A DNA stretch of 64,000 nucleotides from Martelella radicis. Lineage in GTDB: Bacteria; Pseudomonadota; Alphaproteobacteria; Rhizobiales; Rhizobiaceae. The notes below the pieces were generated by a model. The model saw only the letters and a program-made list of their open reading frames with translations. It did no database searches and was not told the origin of the DNA. This document shows positions 1-7,036 of the stretch, one piece after another. The stretch's first letter is position 1. Each line of letters starts with the position of its first letter. Location of the stretch: the NCBI RefSeq assembly GCF_014196625.1, contig NZ_JACIDZ010000002.1, positions 186,001 to 250,000 on the forward strand, given 5' to 3'. A program made the position numbers and the translations under genes.

Positions 1-222
1 CTGGTCCCAGGACGTGGTCTCCAGTTCGACCTTGATGCCGGTGGCGTCCTCGAACTGGGGCGCCAGAACATCGCGGACATAATTGGACGGCGGCGTGCTC
101 TCGGTGATGCCGCGGATCGTGGCGCCCTTCAGGTCGGCAGCCGCGTCAGACCAGTAATCGGCCAGTGCCGGCTGCGCAACGATGAGCGCCAGTGCGGAAG
201 TCGTCAGTAAACGCTTGATCAT
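1..222 (-). CDS. ABC transporter substrate-binding protein (N-terminal part)
   Basis: Only the first 74 codons lie in the window; the gene runs off the left edge. The product starts with a classic secretion signal ([21 protein letters not shown], cleavage after ALA) followed by a sequence typical of periplasmic solute-binding proteins of carbohydrate ABC transporters ([27 protein letters not shown]). The start at 222 is chosen because GGGAGG lies 6 bases upstream of this ATG; an in-frame ATG two codons earlier abuts the Shine-Dalgarno. It is divergent from the SorC regulator, so a regulated sugar uptake operon is likely. The substrate cannot be inferred. Confidence 0.8.
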   Translation of the reverse strand, partial: MIKRLLTTSALALIVAQPALADYWSDAAADLKGATIRGITESTPPSNYVRDVLAPQFEDATGIKVELETTSWDQ

Positions 223-303
223 ATTCATCCTCCCATGAAGGCCGTGAACGGCCAAGATCAATCCGGGCCACTCCATCTCCTCGGCCCGGACATCCATATC
301 GAT

Positions 304-331
304 ACACATGTTTTAAAAAAAAGACAAGTGT
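304..331. promoter_or_regulatory. candidate SorC-type operator (inverted repeat)
   Basis: ACACATGT (304-311) and ACAAGTGT (324-331) form an inverted repeat with 7 of 8 matching positions and a 12-base AT-rich spacer. It sits in the 139-bp divergent promoter region between a transporter gene and a SorC regulator. A second, imperfect palindrome centred on CAAATTTG (340-358) directly precedes the regulator start. Confidence 0.4.
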
Positions 332-361
332 AAAATTACAAATGTCAAATTTGCATTTCAG

Positions 362-1378
362 ATGAAAAACGGTCATATGACGATCAGGATGGAACTGCGT
401 GACGGGATGTGCCTGGTGGCAAGTGAAGTAAATGCGGAAACCGAGGCGTTTCTGGTTGAGGTCTGCTGGCATTATTTCATCAATGAGATGACCCAGTCCG
501 AGGTCGCGGCGCTGATGGGCATCACCCGGCTGCGCGTGAACCAGGCGATCAAGACCGCACGCGCCGGCGGGCTCGTGCGCGTTGAAATTCAGTCCCCGCA
601 TGTCACCCGCTTCCGCCTCCAGGAGGAGCTGGGGCAGCGTTTCGGTCTGGAGGACGCGATCGTCGCGCCAGCCAACAGGGAGAATTACGACTTCCAGCTC
701 CCTGCGGGCGCCGCGCTCGCCAACTACCTGGCAGCAGGATTACGCGAGGCGCGCTGGCGTCTGATCGGCGTTTCCTGGGGCATGACGCTGAAGAACGCGA
801 TGACCCACCTTCCGCGCATGCAGTTTCCGCACGTCGAGATCGTCTCGATGATTGGCGGCACCTCGCAGGGCGCCTCTTTCAATGCCTTCGGCGTCGCCTC
901 GGGTTTTGCCGACAGGCTGGGGGCCAGCTATTCGCTCTTCGCCGCGCCGGTTTATCTCTCGCCGGGTACGGACAGGGAGGAGTTCCTCTCCGACGCGGTC
1001 TTCAGCGCGCATCTGCAGAAGCTCGAAAACCTCGACCTGGCGGTGCTGGTGGCGGGCGATCTTTCCGAGAAATCCGTTTTGATGACGACGGGCGTGCCGA
1101 CGAATGTTTCGGCTGCGGAGCTGACCGCAAAAGGCGCCGTCGGCGATGTCGTCGGCCACTTCATCGACCGCGACGGCAGGGAAATCGACCACTTCATCAA
1201 CGACTGTGCGGTCGGCATCAGGCTCGGCGCTCTGGAAAAGGTTCCCGAACGGGTCCTTGCCGCCGCCGGCGCCCACAAGGTCGATGTCATCATCGCCGCC
1301 ATTCGCCGCGGGCTCGTCACCACGCTGATCACAGACGATGTGACCGCCGAACTCCTTCTCGCCAGGACCGCACCATGA
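362..1378 (+). CDS. SorC/DeoR-family sugar-binding transcriptional regulator
   Basis: 338 residues, close to the usual SorC family length. A helix-turn-helix lies near residues 42-66 (NEMTQSEVAALMGITRLRVN), followed by the phosphosugar-binding SorC effector domain from about residue 85 to the end, with the family motif VSWGMTLKNAM. SorC proteins normally switch sugar operons in response to a phosphorylated sugar. The gene is divergent from an ABC transporter binding-protein gene and its stop overlaps the start of a HAD hydrolase, so the three probably belong to one sugar system. The start is uncertain: further ATGs at residues 6 and 10 are in frame and no strong Shine-Dalgarno stands before 362. 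Confidence 0.85.
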   Translation: MKNGHMTIRMELRDGMCLVASEVNAETEAFLVEVCWHYFINEMTQSEVAALMGITRLRVNQAIKTARAGGLVRVEIQSPHVTRFRLQEELGQRFGLEDAIVAPANRENYDFQLPAGAALANYLAAGLREARWRLIGVSWGMTLKNAMTHLPRMQFPHVEIVSMIGGTSQGASFNAFGVASGFADRLGASYSLFAAPVYLSPGTDREEFLSDAVFSAHLQKLENLDLAVLVAGDLSEKSVLMTTGVPTNVSAAELTAKGAVGDVVGHFIDRDGREIDHFINDCAVGIRLGALEKVPERVLAAAGAHKVDVIIAAIRRGLVTTLITDDVTAELLLARTAP

Positions 1379-2049
1379 ACACTGTCATCTTCGATTTCGA
1401 CGGCGTGCTCGCCGACAGCGAAATCATCGCGCTTTCCGAACTTCGGACCTCGCTTGAGGAATACGGAATCATCATGGACTGGGACGCGCTGGTCGAACAG
1501 TTCCTTGGCGCGTCGGTCCGACAAATCATCGCCTTTGTCGAACAAAGGGCAGGCCGTCCCGTCGACGCCGGTTTTCAGAAAGACTGGTACAAGCGGCTTT
1601 TCGCCAGCTACCGCGCCAGGCTGAAACCGATGCCGGGCGCTGCGGAAATGCTCGACCGGCTGGACGCGGCCGGCATCGACTATTGCATCGCTTCCGGCGG
1701 TTCCTACAAGCGGCTTGGGGTCGCGCTGGAATGCATCGGTTTTTCCGAGCGCTTCGCGGACCGCGCCTTCAGCGCCGATTCGGTCGAACACGGCAAGCCG
1801 GCTCCGGACGTCTTCCTCTATGCAGCCGAAAAGCGCGGCGCCTCCTTTGCCGACTGCGTGGTTCTGGAAGATTCCATTGCCGGCGTCACCGCTGCCGGAC
1901 GCGCCGGAATGCGTGCCATCGGCTTCGTCGGCGGCGGTCATCTCGAAGGCATCAGGCCGCTTCATGCCGACAGGCTGCGGGCAGTCGGCGCAAAACCTGT
2001 GCTCACTGGTCTCCGCGACTTTGAGGAAGCCGCCTTCGGCGGCGCCTGA
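1375..2049 (+). CDS. HAD-superfamily hydrolase (beta-phosphoglucomutase-like)
   Basis: 224 residues. All four HAD motifs are visible: DFDG at residues 7-10 (nucleophile Asp7, acid/base Asp9), a Ser/Thr motif around SGGS 107-110, Lys141 in HGKPAP and acidic ED 165-166 in VLEDSIAG. The helical cap lies between motifs I and II, as in subfamily I phosphatases and phosphoglucomutases. The start ATG overlaps the SorC gene stop (ATGA), implying translational coupling. The likely role is dephosphorylating or isomerising a sugar phosphate linked to the SorC effector; the substrate is unknown. It is probably not part of the downstream thiamine operon, which has its own promoter. Confidence 0.85.
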   Translation: MNTVIFDFDGVLADSEIIALSELRTSLEEYGIIMDWDALVEQFLGASVRQIIAFVEQRAGRPVDAGFQKDWYKRLFASYRARLKPMPGAAEMLDRLDAAGIDYCIASGGSYKRLGVALECIGFSERFADRAFSADSVEHGKPAPDVFLYAAEKRGASFADCVVLEDSIAGVTAAGRAGMRAIGFVGGGHLEGIRPLHADRLRAVGAKPVLTGLRDFEEAAFGGA

Positions 2050-2054
2050 GCCGG

Positions 2055-2083
2055 TTGACACGGGGACCAAAGCCCGACAGAAT
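2055..2083 (+). promoter_or_regulatory. promoter of the TPP-riboswitch thiE operon
   Basis: A perfect -35 TTGACA (2055-2060), a 17-base spacer and CAGAAT (2078-2083) as -10. The predicted transcription start, around 2090, falls immediately before the riboswitch P1 stem. It begins 5 bases after the HAD gene stop. Confidence 0.6.
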
Positions 2084-2091
2084 CAAGATTA

Positions 2092-2177
2092 TTCCGAGGG
2101 GAGCATCCTGCGATGCTGAGATGGCAATGAGCCGGACCCTTGAACCTGATCCGGGTCATACCGGCGTAGGAACGGAA
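2092..2177 (+). promoter_or_regulatory. TPP riboswitch (THI element) 1
   Basis: P1 is closed by TTCCG (2092-2096) with CGGAA (2173-2177). The pyrimidine-sensing core CTGAGA is at 2116-2121, and the pyrophosphate-arm consensus (ACCCTTGAACCTGATCCGGG followed by CATACCGGCGTAGG) follows. These are the invariant THI-box elements. Downstream, CTCC (2215-2218) can pair with GGAG (2229-2232) of the leader-ORF Shine-Dalgarno, suggesting translational control by masking of the ribosome binding site. Confidence 0.93.
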
Positions 2178-2240
2178 AGACGGTCAATCCCCTTGTTTTC
2201 GCTTCCGCGCCGGTCTCCGCAATGCCATGGAGGTCGTCAT

Positions 2241-2297
2241 ATGTCGTTGGAATTTCGCCGAATTTGCCCTGTCTGGGCACCCGGGGTGCAGCCATGA
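2241..2297 (+). CDS. 18-codon leader ORF coupled to thiE
   Basis: The ORF encodes MSLEFRRICPVWAPGVQP and ends in a TGA that overlaps the thiE start as ATGA (2294-2297). It has the best Shine-Dalgarno of the region, GGAGG at 2229-2233, 7 bases from its ATG, whereas thiE itself has no clear one. I infer that ribosomes load here and pass to thiE by translational coupling, so the riboswitch would control thiE through this ORF. The peptide has no family resemblance I recognise. The alternative is a longer thiE starting at 2222, but that ATG has no ribosome binding site. Confidence 0.5.
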   Translation: MSLEFRRICPVWAPGVQP

Positions 2298-2956
2298 GAA
2301 CGGTCGATTACCGTCTGAATGCGCTGGTCGATGCCGGGCTGGTGGAGACCGCCCCGCTTGCCGAACTGGCGCGACACGCCGCCGAAAACGGCGCGACCCT
2401 GATCCAGTACCGGGACAAATACGCCAAGACGCGCCTGATGATCGAACGCGCCGTCGAGATCCGCAAGGCGCTGGAGCCGACCGGCGTTCCGCTGGTGATC
2501 AATGATCGGGTGGATGTGGCTCTTGCCGCCGAAGCCGCAGGCGTCCACCTCGGCGCCGACGACATGCCGTCCGAAACCGCGCGTCGCCTGCTCGGACCGG
2601 ACGCCATCATCGGGCTGACCGTCAAGAGCGCGTCCGACGGCGCGAGGGCCTCGACGGCGCCGGTCAACTACGCCTGTATCGGCGGCGTCTTCCATACGCT
2701 TTCCAAGATCAGCTCCGACCCGCCCGTCGGCGTGGAGGGTTTTCGCGCGCTGCGTCGCGGCCTCAGAAGCGCCCGGCCCGACCTGCCGGTCGGCGCGATT
2801 GCCGGGATCAAGCTCGAAAACGTGCCCGAACTGATCGCGGAAGGAGCCGACGGTATCGCGGTGATCTCGGCGATCTTTCACGCGCCCGACGTCGCCGGCG
2901 CAACCCGCGACTTCCGCAGCGCCATCGATGCGGCGATCGCGAACCGGGCGCGATGA
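2294..2956 (+). CDS. thiE: thiamine phosphate synthase ThiE
   Basis: 220 residues, the usual ThiE size, TIM-barrel fold. It condenses hydroxymethylpyrimidine pyrophosphate with thiazole phosphate to thiamine phosphate in the cytoplasm. Family motifs seen: QYRDK (38-42), VINDRVDVA (68-76), GVHLGADDMP (83-92), GLTVKS (107-112), the CIGGVFHTLSK segment (128-138, the family's phosphate-loop region) and GADGIAVISAIF (184-195). The start at 2294 overlaps the stop of the leader ORF; the TGA stop overlaps the TRAP permease start (ATGA at 2953). A TPP riboswitch upstream confirms the thiamine role. No thiD, thiM, thiG or thiC is in the window. Confidence 0.9.
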   Translation: MRTVDYRLNALVDAGLVETAPLAELARHAAENGATLIQYRDKYAKTRLMIERAVEIRKALEPTGVPLVINDRVDVALAAEAAGVHLGADDMPSETARRLLGPDAIIGLTVKSASDGARASTAPVNYACIGGVFHTLSKISSDPPVGVEGFRALRRGLRSARPDLPVGAIAGIKLENVPELIAEGADGIAVISAIFHAPDVAGATRDFRSAIDAAIANRAR

Positions 2957-4746
2957 CATCGACAGCGACCGAATACGGGGCCGCCCGGCTCGCCCGATGG
3001 CTGCGGACGGCGCTTTCGGCGACGGCCGCCGCCGTGCTGGCGGCGACGCTCGGGCTCGTTCTCCTCAGCGTCATCCTGCGCTACCTCTTTCAGAGCGGGC
3101 TGATCGGTACGGAAGAACTTGGCATGTGGCTGAATGTCGCGCTGATCGCTCTCGGCGCGCCGCTTGCCATGTCCGGCCCTCTTGCCATGCGGCTTGACCT
3201 GCCCCTCGGGCCAAAGGCCGAAGCCGCCGCAAGGGTGATTGCCGATGCCATAAGCCTGATCGCCGCCTTCGTTCTGGTCTTCGGCAGCGCCCGCGTCATC
3301 GCCCTGATCGGGGGCACATCGCCCACGCTCGGCCTGCCTGAATGGGTGCCCTTTGCCATGACCGCCACAGGCGGAGCGCTGATTGCCGCCATTCTGGCTC
3401 TCGGTCGGATCGGCGAGCGCCGCATCGCCTCGCTCGTGGCCTCCGCAATCCTTGCGGCCCTGGCCACCCTCGCCTGTCTTCGTATCACCTTCGAAACAAC
3501 CCTGCCGCCGAGCGCGGTGATCGCGATTTGCGCGGGTATCGGCCTTCTTGCGGCCGCGCCGCTTGCCCACGCCTTTCTGGCAGCCGCCATGGCCGCCATG
3601 CCGTTCGGCGGCAATCTGGCGGCGGAAACGATGGTGACCACCGCCGTCTCCGGCATGTCGCGCTTCCTGCTGCTCGCCATCCCGTTCTTCCTGTTGACGG
3701 GGGCGGCGCTTTCGGCCTCGGGCGCAGCGAAACATCTCGTGACCTTCGCGGCCTCGCTCGTTGGCCACAGGCGCGGCGGACTGGCGCAAACGGTACTTGC
3801 CACCGGCACGCTGTTTTCCGGCGCTTCGGGTTCTTCGGTCGCCAATGCCGTCTTTTCCGCCACAACCTTCCACCCCGAACTGGTGCGCCATGGCTACCGG
3901 GAAGCCCGCGCCGGCGCGATCATCGCCGCCTCTTCGGTGCTCGACAATGTTATCCCGCCCTCGATCGCCTTCCTGATCCTGGCGACAGCGACCGATCTTT
4001 CGGTCGGCAAGTTGCTTGTCGGCGGGCTTCTTGCTGGCCTATTGATGGCTGCGAGCCTTGCCATAGCCATCCATATGACAAGCCGCGAGCAGGGCGGTGG
4101 CCCGCGGGCGACGGGCAGTCAGCGGCGAGGCGCCTTCCTTGCCGCCCTTCCGGCCTTCGGATTGGGCATTATCGTGGTGTTCGGCATCCGCATCGGCATC
4201 GTCACCACGACGGAGGCGGCCGCTCTCGCCGCCGCCTATACGCTGGCCCTTGCCGTCTTCGCAAGGAACCGCAACACCTCGCTTTTTTCCGTATTCCGGC
4301 AGACGGCGGCCGAAGCCGCCGCCATCGGCCTTCTCATCGGCTCGGCAGGTCCCTTTGCCTTCCAGCTTGCCGTCGACGGCGTTGCCGGCATGCTGACGGC
4401 AGCCGCCGGCGCTTTCGGCAGCTCTCCCGCCGCCATCCTTGCCTTCGCGGTCCTCGTCCTGCTGCTGGCGGGTCTGCTGCTCGATATCGGCGCCGCCATC
4501 CTGCTGTTCGGGCCGCTGTTGCTGCCGCTTGCCACCACGGCCGGGATCGACCCGATCGCCTTTGGCGTCATCATCGTCACCACGCTGATGATCGGCGGGC
4601 TGACGCCGCCGGTCGGCATGCTGGTCCTGGTGGTGGGCGGCGTCGCGGATATTCCGGCCGGCGCACTCTTTCGCGCCGTGCTGCCGTATCTTGCCGCGCT
4701 TCTTGCCGCCGTCGCCCTTATCTGCGCCTACACCCTGTTGATCTGA
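2953..4746 (+). CDS. TRAP transporter fused permease (DctQ-DctM)
   Basis: 597 residues with many hydrophobic segments. The first ~165 residues have the four-helix DctQ layout with the typical VILRYLF and TEELGMWLN segments; from about residue 195 the protein is a DctM large permease (PFFLLTGAALSASG, SSVLDNVIPPSIAFLIL, GLTPPVGMLVLVV). Fused QM proteins are a known TRAP subtype. It acts in the inner membrane, taking up a ligand delivered by the periplasmic binding protein encoded next, driven by a sodium or proton gradient. Its ATG overlaps the thiE stop, placing it firmly under TPP-riboswitch control. The likely substrate is a thiamine precursor, breakdown product or thiamine itself, which is inference. 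Confidence 0.88.
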   Translation: MTSTATEYGAARLARWLRTALSATAAAVLAATLGLVLLSVILRYLFQSGLIGTEELGMWLNVALIALGAPLAMSGPLAMRLDLPLGPKAEAAARVIADAISLIAAFVLVFGSARVIALIGGTSPTLGLPEWVPFAMTATGGALIAAILALGRIGERRIASLVASAILAALATLACLRITFETTLPPSAVIAICAGIGLLAAAPLAHAFLAAAMAAMPFGGNLAAETMVTTAVSGMSRFLLLAIPFFLLTGAALSASGAAKHLVTFAASLVGHRRGGLAQTVLATGTLFSGASGSSVANAVFSATTFHPELVRHGYREARAGAIIAASSVLDNVIPPSIAFLILATATDLSVGKLLVGGLLAGLLMAASLAIAIHMTSREQGGGPRATGSQRRGAFLAALPAFGLGIIVVFGIRIGIVTTTEAAALAAAYTLALAVFARNRNTSLFSVFRQTAAEAAAIGLLIGSAGPFAFQLAVDGVAGMLTAAAGAFGSSPAAILAFAVLVLLLAGLLLDIGAAILLFGPLLLPLATTAGIDPIAFGVIIVTTLMIGGLTPPVGMLVLVVGGVADIPAGALFRAVLPYLAALLAAVALICAYTLLI

Positions 4747-4757
4747 GAGGAGACCTC

Positions 4758-5747
4758 ATGAAGACCCTCAATCGCCGTACGCTTCTGAAAGCCGGAACGC
4801 TCGCCGCGCTGGCGGCCCCCTATCTCGCCCACCCGGCCCATGCCCAGACCACCGTGACGGTCGCCTCGCTTCTGGGCGAGGACAAGCCTGAAACGAAAAT
4901 CTGGCGCTTCTTCGCCGAAAGGGCCGAGGAGCGGATGCCCGGCCGTTTCCGCTTCAACATTGTCACCAATGGCGCGCTCGGGGGCGAAAAACAGGTGGCC
5001 GGCAGCGTTCGCCTCGGTTCGGTACAGGCGAGCCTTTCGACCGTCTCGGCACTCTCGTCCTGGGTGCCGCAATTGCAACTCCTCGATCTGCCCTTCCTGT
5101 TCCGCGGTCCGGAGCATCTGCGGCGCGTCGTCACCGGCCCTGTCGGTGACGGTCTCAGGGAGCAGCTTGCAAGCGAGCGCTTCATCGTCGGCGGCTTCAT
5201 CGATTACGGCGCGCGCCACCTTCTGACGAAGACGCCGGTCACCCGACCGGAAGAACTCGAAGGCGTCACGCTCCGGGTCATCAACAGCCCGCTTCATACC
5301 GGGCTCTGGAGCGCGTTTGGAGCCGTTCCCGTCGGCATTCCGATTACCGAGACCTATAACGCGCTCTCAACCGGCGTCGCCGATGCCATGGACCTGACCA
5401 AATCCGCCTATGCCGGCTTCAAGCTCTATGAGGTCGTACCCTGCCTGACGGAGACCGGCCATATCCGCGCTTCGGGCGTGATTTACTTCTCACAAGGCTT
5501 CTGGAACGGTCTCGATGCCGAAACGCAAGGCCTGCTGATGGAAATCTCCGCGGAAGCGGCGCTCTATTTCAACGCGCTGATCGTGGAGGACGAAACGGCG
5601 GCAATGGAAACAGCGCGCGAAAACGGCGGCGAAGTGTTCCAGCCGGAAGACATGGACGCATGGCGGGCGGGCGCCAAAGGCGTGTGGACGGAGTTTGCCC
5701 CGGTCGTCGGCGGTATGGAGCGGATCGAAATGGTGGAAAACACCTGA
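4758..5747 (+). CDS. TRAP transporter substrate-binding protein (DctP family)
   Basis: 329 residues with a twin-arginine type signal (NRRTLLKAG, residues 5-13; cleavage near AHA-Q30). DctP family signatures: the segment around GALGGEKQ (72-79), LPFLF (111-115), and the ligand-binding loop LRVINSP (172-178), where Arg173 matches the conserved arginine that normally salt-bridges a substrate carboxylate, then PITETYNALSTGVADAMD. Shine-Dalgarno AGAGGAGA lies just upstream of the ATG. It is the last gene of the riboswitch operon. Retention of Arg173 suggests an acidic ligand, so a carboxylated thiazole or pyrimidine compound is a candidate (speculative). Confidence 0.88.
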   Translation: MKTLNRRTLLKAGTLAALAAPYLAHPAHAQTTVTVASLLGEDKPETKIWRFFAERAEERMPGRFRFNIVTNGALGGEKQVAGSVRLGSVQASLSTVSALSSWVPQLQLLDLPFLFRGPEHLRRVVTGPVGDGLREQLASERFIVGGFIDYGARHLLTKTPVTRPEELEGVTLRVINSPLHTGLWSAFGAVPVGIPITETYNALSTGVADAMDLTKSAYAGFKLYEVVPCLTETGHIRASGVIYFSQGFWNGLDAETQGLLMEISAEAALYFNALIVEDETAAMETARENGGEVFQPEDMDAWRAGAKGVWTEFAPVVGGMERIEMVENT

Positions 5748-5813
5748 GTTCGGGGATGCGTACCGAACAAGTGCTGAAATTCGCCACTTAAGGCTTGCGG
5801 GCGTTGCGGAATT

Positions 5814-5827
5814 GGTAAAAATTTACC
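5814..5827. promoter_or_regulatory. palindromic operator upstream of the LacI-type regulator
   Basis: GGTAAAAATTTACC is an inverted repeat of GGTAAA and TTTACC with a 2-base spacer, 28 bases before the regulator start. It shares the core GTAAAAATTT with the palindrome in front of lacE, so it is a good candidate for autoregulation. Confidence 0.6.
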
Positions 5828-5854
5828 CGACTCTCGATTGCAAGGCGTGAAGAC

Positions 5855-6919
5855 ATGGTGACATTGCGGGAAATTGCCAAGGCGGTCGGCGTTTCGGCCG
5901 GCACGGTTTCGCGCGTCCTGAACTATGACCCGACATTGTCCGTCTCCGAGGTCAAGCGCAAGGCGATCATCGAGACGGCCGAGGCGCTGAACTACGCCAC
6001 GCCGCGCAACCGCCTGCGGGCGAAGAATGGCCCGCTGCGCGCGCCGCGACGCAAGCAGGCGCCGCCGCGCATCGCAACGGTTCATTTTCTCGAACGCGAC
6101 GAGGAGCTGATCGATCCCTATTACATTGGCGTCCGGCTCGGCATCGAACGCCGCTGCCAGAACTATGGCACCGAGATCGTCAAGGTTTTCCACGGCGACC
6201 TTGAGGCCGAGGCGGCATTTTTGCACACCATGACCGGGGTGATCGCGATCGGCAAACACCGGCCGCATGAGATAGCCCTTCTCGAGGAGAGCAGCAGGCA
6301 CCTCGTCTTTGCCGATTTCGTGCCGGAAGAAGAGCGCTTCGACTGTGCGTCGAGCGACCTCGCCCTCGCCACGCGCACCATACTTGACGGGCTCCACGCC
6401 GCCGGATACCGCCGGATTGCATTCATCGGCGCCGAAGACCGGATCAGTCGCAAAGGCAGCCCATACAGCGAGGCGCGCTGCAACGCCTATGTCGAATGGC
6501 AGAAGGAGCACGGCTGTTTCGATCCGGCGCTGATCGCGCTCAATGACGACTGCAACAACGGCCAGAACCTGCGCCTTGAGGTCGGCTATGAAAACGCCCG
6601 GGGCCTGCTTGAGCATGCGGACCGGCCGGATGTGATCCTGACCGCCAATGACAATATCGCCATCGGCACGTCCCGTGCGCTGCAGGAGGCGGGGCTTTCC
6701 GTGCCCGGCGACATCGCCATTGCTTCCTTCAACGACATCCCGGTCGCCCAGTTCCTGACGCCGCCGCTTTCGACCATGAAAATTCCCGGCGAGGCCATCG
6801 GCGAATGCGCCGTCGACCTGCTTGTCGAACGCATCAACGGGCGCGAATACACCAAACGGGTAACCATTCCGGCGGAGATGATCTGGCGCGAAAGCTGTCG
6901 CCAGCCGCCCGATGCGTAA
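5855..6919 (+). CDS. lacR: LacI-family transcriptional regulator of the lactose operon
   Basis: 354 residues. The N-terminal LacI helix-turn-helix (TLREIAKAVGVSAGTVSRVL, residues 3-22) is followed by a hinge helix region near residues 45-60 and a periplasmic-binding-protein-like effector domain. The core resembles EbgR/GalR-type members (DPTLSVSE, EALNYATPRNR), whose known operators are AT-rich palindromes; matching palindromes lie before this gene and before lacE. It is upstream of and co-directional with lacEFGZK. Its stop codon TAA lies inside the downstream operator (6916-6928). The ligand is presumably a galactoside (inference from neighbours); the symbol follows the Sinorhizobium lacR-lacEFGZK layout. 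Confidence 0.85.
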   Translation: MVTLREIAKAVGVSAGTVSRVLNYDPTLSVSEVKRKAIIETAEALNYATPRNRLRAKNGPLRAPRRKQAPPRIATVHFLERDEELIDPYYIGVRLGIERRCQNYGTEIVKVFHGDLEAEAAFLHTMTGVIAIGKHRPHEIALLEESSRHLVFADFVPEEERFDCASSDLALATRTILDGLHAAGYRRIAFIGAEDRISRKGSPYSEARCNAYVEWQKEHGCFDPALIALNDDCNNGQNLRLEVGYENARGLLEHADRPDVILTANDNIAIGTSRALQEAGLSVPGDIAIASFNDIPVAQFLTPPLSTMKIPGEAIGECAVDLLVERINGREYTKRVTIPAEMIWRESCRQPPDA

Positions 6920-6928
6920 AAATTTTAC
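6916..6928. promoter_or_regulatory. palindromic operator of the lac operon
   Basis: GTAAAAATTTTAC is a perfect palindrome around a central A and overlaps the lacR stop codon. A further half-site-like TTTTACTAAA follows at about 6935-6944. The sequence to lacE is AT-rich, unlike the rest of the window. It is the likely site through which LacR represses lacE. Confidence 0.6.
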
Positions 6929-7036
6929 TTCTTATTTTACTAAATTTTTTATTGCGCAGTTTCCGTTTTTGACGTTAGCTTTTTGTCAGGCGGCAGGGAG
7001 AGTGCCGCCAGCGATCGTCCAAATGGGAGGAAACCA

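Noticed and set aside
952-2070. Long open frame on the minus strand (372 codons)
   Set aside because: It lies antisense to the SorC and HAD genes, is Arg/Ala/Asp-rich and has no ribosome site; it is a GC-driven shadow.
3342-4757. Long plus-strand frame in front of the DctP gene
   Set aside because: It is a shifted read of the TRAP permease; the signal peptide and Shine-Dalgarno place the real start at 4758.
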